Positions 5,819-9,346 of a stretch of 9,346 nucleotides of DNA are shown piece after piece. The notes beneath the pieces were generated by a model. The model had not been told where the DNA came from, ran no database searches, and saw only the letters and a list, made by a program, of their open reading frames with translations. Made by a program: the position numbers and the translations under genes. Source of the DNA: an uncultured Clostridia bacterium (GTDB lineage Bacteria; Bacillota; Clostridia; Christensenellales; UBA1242); NCBI GenBank assembly GCA_947623775.1, contig CANQHL010000046.1, positions 1 to 9,346 on the forward strand, given 5' to 3'. The number at the start of each line of letters is the position of its first letter. The first letter of the stretch is position 1.

Positions 5819-6262
5819 ATGAAATATTTTGATAGTAATGATAACATCAATAATTTAATCAATGTCGCTATGGATAAGATAAAGACCATTGTTGATTCAA
5901 GCACTGTTATAGGCGAGGCGGTTGAGACGTCAGATGGAACAACAATTATTCCAATTTCCCGAGTGACGGTGGGATATGTTGTAGGTGGCGGAGAATATGC
6001 GGACTTGTCGTCTAGGCGAGTTGCAAATCATTTTCCAATGGCTGGGGGTTCAAGCGGAGGAATGAGCATGTCTCCTGTAGGCTTTTTAATAATCAAAGAG
6101 GGGGATGTAAATTTTGTCAATGTGGAGAATAAAACACTGTATCAAACATTCTTGAATTTGTTCAATTCCCTTATTTCCAAGATGGAAAAACAGGAGAAAG
6201 AAGAGAGTGAAAATGAGGGTGAAGAAATAGAGGGTGAAGATTGGGAGAGTGAAGATGAATAG
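5819..6262 (+). CDS. gerW: GerW-family sporulation protein (YtfJ)
   Basis: GerW (YtfJ) is a spore protein needed for normal germination in Bacillus; its molecular activity is unknown. The 147-aa product has the family core: ETSDGTTIIPISRVTVGYVVGGGEYA (36-61) and AGGSSGGMSMSPVGFLII (75-92). An acidic tail (about 125-147) made of ESEN-EGEEI-EGEDW-ESEDE units replaces the short variable C-terminus. The ATG at 5819 follows the ytfI stop by 2 bases and has AAAGGAG at 5805-5811. The 3' end overlaps the carboxypeptidase gene by 8 bases and supplies its start signals. Adjacent ytfI and gerW match the Bacillus pair, which strengthens both calls. Confidence 0.9.
   Translation: MKYFDSNDNINNLINVAMDKIKTIVDSSTVIGEAVETSDGTTIIPISRVTVGYVVGGGEYADLSSRRVANHFPMAGGSSGGMSMSPVGFLIIKEGDVNFVNVENKTLYQTFLNLFNSLISKMEKQEKEESENEGEEIEGEDWESEDE
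6203..6259 (+). repeat. 15-bp in-frame tandem repeat encoding the acidic tail of gerW
   Basis: Units run GAG-GGT-GAA-GAA-ATA (6215-6229), GAG-GGT-GAA-GAT-TGG (6230-6244) and GAG-AGT-GAA-GAT-GAA (6245-6259), preceded by a four-codon relative GAG-AGT-GAA-AAT (6203-6214). The last junction holds GGGAG (6243-6247) and the ATG (6255) of the next gene. Confidence 0.75.
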
Positions 6263-7397
6263 ATTTGAAAAGTGCAAAAAAATTTTTGCTCTCTTTTTTA
6301 TTGCCGTATTTTTGATTGGCGTTTTTGTGGGTGGCGGCACGCATTTTGCCCGTGCTGAACAATTGACTTCGGCAAAGGGCATGTGTGTGATGGAAGCAAA
6401 TTCCAAGCGTGTTTTGTATGAGAAAAACTCAGACACAAAATTGCCTATGGCAAGCACAACAAAAATTATAACTGCCATAACCGCAATTGAAAATTGCAAT
6501 GATTTAGATAAAATATTTAAAATTTCACCGAAAGCTGTTGGGATAAGTGGAACAAGCATATATTTACGAGAGGGCGAAGAGATGTCTATGCGTGATTTAT
6601 TGTATGGCTTAATGCTTGTTTCAGGCAATGATGCCTCAGTGGCAATTGGTGAGCAAATCAGTGGCAGTATGGATAAATTTGTCACTCTTATGAATAAAAC
6701 TGCATTTAAAATTGGGGCGTTTAACAGTCATTTTGAAAATACGCATGGACTTGATAGCAAATCGCATTACACAACAGCTTATGATCTTGCGTTAATCACA
6801 AGTTATGCAATGCAAAATGATGTATTCAGAGAAATTGTTTCAACCAAGAATACAAAAATCACCAATGCGGGAGGAAAAACAAGGTATTTAAAGAATAAAA
6901 ACAAACTTTTGAACACCTTGGAGGGTTGCAATGGCGTGAAAACAGGTTTCACCGATGATGCTGGAAGATGTTTGGTCTCAAGTTGTGAGAGAAATGGCAT
7001 GAATGTTGTATGCGTGGTGTTAAACTGCGGGCCAATGTTTGAGGAAAGCGGTGAGTTGTTAGAAAGGGCATTTAATGAATACAATTACTTTGATTTAACT
7101 TCAAATTATGCCTACAACAATAATTTGCCCGTGATAGATGGTAAAGCGGAAACAGTTGAAATTGGGACTTATGGTGAGTATTTTTACCCGTTAAAAGCAG
7201 AAGAAATACCAAAAGTGACTTATGAATATAATATTATAAAAGAAATAAAAGCACCGGTTGAAAAAGGCATCGAAGTTGGAGAGATTAAAATTTTTATTGA
7301 TAAAAACTTGCATTTTACCGAAAAAGTGTATACAATGGAAAGTGTAAGGAGAAATTCTATCTGGTCTAAAGTTAAAGACTTTGTAGAAAAATGGTAA
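6255..7397 (+). CDS. dacF: D-alanyl-D-alanine carboxypeptidase, DacF/DacB-like (peptidase S11)
   Basis: Low-molecular-weight penicillin-binding protein that removes the terminal D-Ala of peptidoglycan stem peptides outside the membrane. The 380-aa product has a signal peptide: charged start, hydrophobic core at about 10-28, and probable cleavage after ARA at 34. All three active-site motifs are present: STTK (S67 nucleophile, K70), SGN (123-125) and KTG (229-231). A beta-rich C-terminal region (about 280-360) fits the PBP5_C domain, and the last residues, ending SIWSKVKDFVEKW, could be an amphipathic membrane-binding helix. I chose ATG 6255, with GGGAG at 6243-6247, over an in-frame GTG at 6234, because it leaves a normal signal peptide. 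The spore-gene neighbours suggest DacF, but a vegetative DacA-like role cannot be excluded. Confidence 0.92.
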   Translation: MNRFEKCKKIFALFFIAVFLIGVFVGGGTHFARAEQLTSAKGMCVMEANSKRVLYEKNSDTKLPMASTTKIITAITAIENCNDLDKIFKISPKAVGISGTSIYLREGEEMSMRDLLYGLMLVSGNDASVAIGEQISGSMDKFVTLMNKTAFKIGAFNSHFENTHGLDSKSHYTTAYDLALITSYAMQNDVFREIVSTKNTKITNAGGKTRYLKNKNKLLNTLEGCNGVKTGFTDDAGRCLVSSCERNGMNVVCVVLNCGPMFEESGELLERAFNEYNYFDLTSNYAYNNNLPVIDGKAETVEIGTYGEYFYPLKAEEIPKVTYEYNIIKEIKAPVEKGIEVGEIKIFIDKNLHFTEKVYTMESVRRNSIWSKVKDFVEKW

Positions 7398-7398
7398 A

Positions 7399-8106
7399 AT
7401 GAGATTAAATAAATATTTAGCAAACAGCGGTTTGGCATCAAGACGTAAGTGTGATGAAATAATAATGTCCGGAGTAGTAAAGGTCAACGGGAGAGTTGTT
7501 AAAGAACTCGGGACAACTATAGATGAGAAAAAGGACAAGATAACAGTAGAAGACAGGGTAATAAAATTGCCCTCTTCTTTTGTATACATAAAACTCAATA
7601 AACCTAAGGGATATGCGTGCAGTAATCATGATGAAAAGGGAAGAAAAACAATCTATGATTTAATAAATTGTGAGGAGCGACTTTTTTCAATAGGCAGACT
7701 TGACTATGATACTGAGGGGCTAATTATTCTTACCAATGATGGTGATTTTGCAAATAGAGTTGCTCATCCTCGTTTTTCGATAGAAAAAGAATACAGAGTG
7801 ACAGTTGAGGGTGAGATAAAAGAGAGTGAACTTGCGGTTATGAGAAAGGGAGTCGTTGTTGATGGTGAAAGAATGCCGTCTGCAAAAGTGGAATGGCTTT
7901 CCTATGAAAATGGATACACAAAACTTTCAATAGTGATAGACGAAGGGCAAAATAGACAAATAAGAAGAATGATTGAAGCAATCGGACATGAGATAAAACT
8001 GCTTAAAAGAGTAAGGATAGGCGGGGTAAAACTCGGAGGATTAAAACGCGGAGAGTTTGCCGACCTTACAGAAGATGAACTAAATCTTTTGGTGAGGGCA
8101 AAATGA
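7399..8106 (+). CDS. rluB: Pseudouridine synthase, RsuA/RluB family
   Basis: Converts a specific uridine in rRNA to pseudouridine; RluB of E. coli acts on 23S rRNA helix 89 region. The 235-aa product starts with an S4 RNA-binding domain (about 1-50, RLNKYLANSGLASRRKCDEII). The catalytic domain follows, with IKLNKPKGY (64-72), the signature GRLDYDTEGL (99-108, nucleophile D102) and a late GQNRQIRRM motif typical of the family. The ATG at 7399 is one base after the dacF stop and has no clear Shine-Dalgarno sequence, so translation probably depends on coupling to dacF. RluB is preferred over RsuA or RluF from the gene order (ytfJ-dac-rluB-ytfP is common in Clostridia) rather than from a specific residue. 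Confidence 0.93.
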   Translation: MRLNKYLANSGLASRRKCDEIIMSGVVKVNGRVVKELGTTIDEKKDKITVEDRVIKLPSSFVYIKLNKPKGYACSNHDEKGRKTIYDLINCEERLFSIGRLDYDTEGLIILTNDGDFANRVAHPRFSIEKEYRVTVEGEIKESELAVMRKGVVVDGERMPSAKVEWLSYENGYTKLSIVIDEGQNRQIRRMIEAIGHEIKLLKRVRIGGVKLGGLKRGEFADLTEDELNLLVRAK

Positions 8107-9302
8107 AGATTGCTATAATAGGTGGCGGTGCATCTGGCTTAATGGCTGGCGGATTTCTTGCAAAGAAAGGTTATGATGTTTGTATTTTTGACAGCAACGA
8201 AAAATGCGGTAAAAAGATATACATAACCGGCAAGGGAAGATGTAATGTCACAAATAATACAGACATTGAGGGGTATCTTCAAAATGTTGTAAATGGCAAA
8301 AAGTTTATGATGTCTGCAATCAATGGTTTTTCATGCCAAGACACCATTAAATTTTTTGAAGAAAACAAGGTGAAATTAAAAATGGAAAGAGGAAACAGGG
8401 TGTTTCCGCAGTCTGATAAGGCAAGTGACATAACCAAAGCGCTTGTAAATCACGCAAAAGATTGCAAATTTTTGCTTGAAAACAAAGTGGAAAAGATTGT
8501 AAAAATTGAAAATCAATTTTTGGTTAAAACTAAAATGGGAATTTATCGATTTGATAAGGTTATAATAGCAACGGGTGGCAAAAGTTATCCTGCGACAGGC
8601 AGTCAAGGTGATGGATATAGATTTGCAGAAGAATTCGGGCATAGCGTTGTCAGCCCACGCCCGGCACTTGTTCCTATACAGATAAAAGATGAATTTTGCA
8701 AGGATTTAGAGGGTTTATCATTAAAAAATATAAAATTAAATGCAATTTATGATAATAACACATTTTCACAACTTGGCGAACTATTGTTTACAAACAATGC
8801 AATTTCAGGCCCGTTGGCGTTGAGCCTTTCAAGTTTTATAGGAAAGGCAAAAGACGTGAAAATATCAATTGATTTTAAACCTGCGCTAGATGAAAAAATG
8901 TTAAATGAAAGAATTTTAAGAGACACTTCAAATATGCCTAATAAAAATGTAAAATATCTATTAAAAGGGTTGTTGCCTGCAAGACTTGTGGAGGTATTTT
9001 CGCAAAGACTAAACTTGTCATTGACACAAAAAGTAAATTTGCTCACAAAGGAGCAAAGATTGGAATTAATTTCTTTATTAAAGAACTTTTCACTAAAATA
9101 TGATAAACTATATCCTATAGAAAGTGGTATAATAACAGCCGGTGGTGTAAATCTAAAAGAAATCAATCCAAAAACCATGGAAAGCAAAATTGTTTTAGGA
9201 TTGTATTTTATCGGTGAGGTACTTGATATTGATTGCCTCACGGGCGGATTTAATTTGCAAACTGCATTTTCAACGGCGTATGCGTGCAGTCAAAATATAT
9301 AA
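8103..9302 (+). CDS. ytfP: NAD(P)/FAD-dependent oxidoreductase, YtfP/YhiN/HI0933 family
   Basis: A 399-aa flavoprotein of the HI0933/BaiN-like family, often labelled aminoacetone oxidase family; the physiological substrate is not established. The N-terminal dinucleotide fold has GGGASG (7-12), with D30 at the end of the second strand for the FAD ribose. The family hallmark GKKIYITGKGRCNVTNN follows at about 36-52. Further landmarks are VIIATGGKSYPATGSQGDGY (about 154-173) and LLFTNNAISGP near 227-237. The C-terminal FAD contact reads GLYFIGEVLDIDCLTGGFNLQ. The length is normal and complete. The ATG at 8103 overlaps the rluB stop (ATGA), so the two are probably coupled. B. subtilis ytfP, like ytfI and ytfJ, belongs to the same named locus. 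Confidence 0.93.
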   Translation: MKIAIIGGGASGLMAGGFLAKKGYDVCIFDSNEKCGKKIYITGKGRCNVTNNTDIEGYLQNVVNGKKFMMSAINGFSCQDTIKFFEENKVKLKMERGNRVFPQSDKASDITKALVNHAKDCKFLLENKVEKIVKIENQFLVKTKMGIYRFDKVIIATGGKSYPATGSQGDGYRFAEEFGHSVVSPRPALVPIQIKDEFCKDLEGLSLKNIKLNAIYDNNTFSQLGELLFTNNAISGPLALSLSSFIGKAKDVKISIDFKPALDEKMLNERILRDTSNMPNKNVKYLLKGLLPARLVEVFSQRLNLSLTQKVNLLTKEQRLELISLLKNFSLKYDKLYPIESGIITAGGVNLKEINPKTMESKIVLGLYFIGEVLDIDCLTGGFNLQTAFSTAYACSQNI

Positions 9303-9312
9303 GGAGGGAATT

Positions 9313-9346
9313 ATGTTTAGATTTTTTCAATTTGTTTGTTATCTAC
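9313..9346 (+). CDS. Start of a further operon gene (3' partial), possibly an acyltransferase
   Basis: An ATG at 9313 is preceded by a strong AAGGAGGG (9301-9308) that overlaps the ytfP stop. Eleven codons are visible before the window ends, giving MFRFFQFVCYL, a hydrophobic aromatic start. In related Clostridia ytfP is followed by cmk and plsC. The visible residues do not fit the P-loop start of cytidylate kinase but could fit PlsC. This is a guess from context. Confidence 0.45.
   Translation, partial: MFRFFQFVCYL

Noticed and set aside
6086..6685. A 199-codon minus-strand frame opposite gerW and dacF
   Set aside because: Both sense genes are certain from conserved motifs. The antisense protein has no recognisable motif and no ribosome binding site.

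Overview
The window is AT-rich, tightly packed chromosomal DNA. It most likely comes from a Bacillota (Firmicutes) bacterium of class Clostridia or a near relative. The reasons are a ClpC-type Hsp100, a long-form ribosome hibernation factor, strong GGAGG ribosome binding sites, consensus sigma-A promoters, and a cluster of spore-lineage genes (gpr, ytfI, gerW/ytfJ, a DacF-like carboxypeptidase) followed by rluB and ytfP. I see no tRNA, rRNA, CRISPR array, insertion sequence or phage gene.

Layout. Bases 1-799 hold the C-terminal AAA+ module of ClpC, cut by the window edge. hpf (855-1391) follows and is closed by a hairpin terminator at 1458-1488. A textbook promoter (1583-1611) drives a stand-alone VWA/MIDAS-domain protein (1637-2143). 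A bidirectional-looking terminator (2183-2212) separates it from a convergent half-size ABC exporter on the minus strand (2221-3876), whose promoter is so close to its start codon that the mRNA should be leaderless. Bases 3877-4065 carry no convincing gene but contain a degenerate three-copy 17-18 bp repeat. They also contain a 16-base word found again inside gpr. rpsT (4118-4384, minus) has its own promoter and terminator.

From 4489 to the right edge, seven genes run on the plus strand with tiny gaps or overlaps, as expected for one operon: gpr, ytfI, gerW, a D-Ala-D-Ala carboxypeptidase, rluB, ytfP and the first 11 codons of a further gene. The order ytfI-ytfJ-dac-rluB-ytfP is familiar from Clostridia. 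It joins spore envelope/germination functions, peptidoglycan trimming and 23S rRNA modification.

I did not find a clearly new multi-gene system. The points most worth checking are the orphan VWA protein with an unusually strong promoter, the short divergent GPR protease without a Shine-Dalgarno sequence, the leaderless ABC gene, the repeats between the ABC gene and rpsT, and a 15-bp repeat in gerW that supplies the start signals of the next gene.
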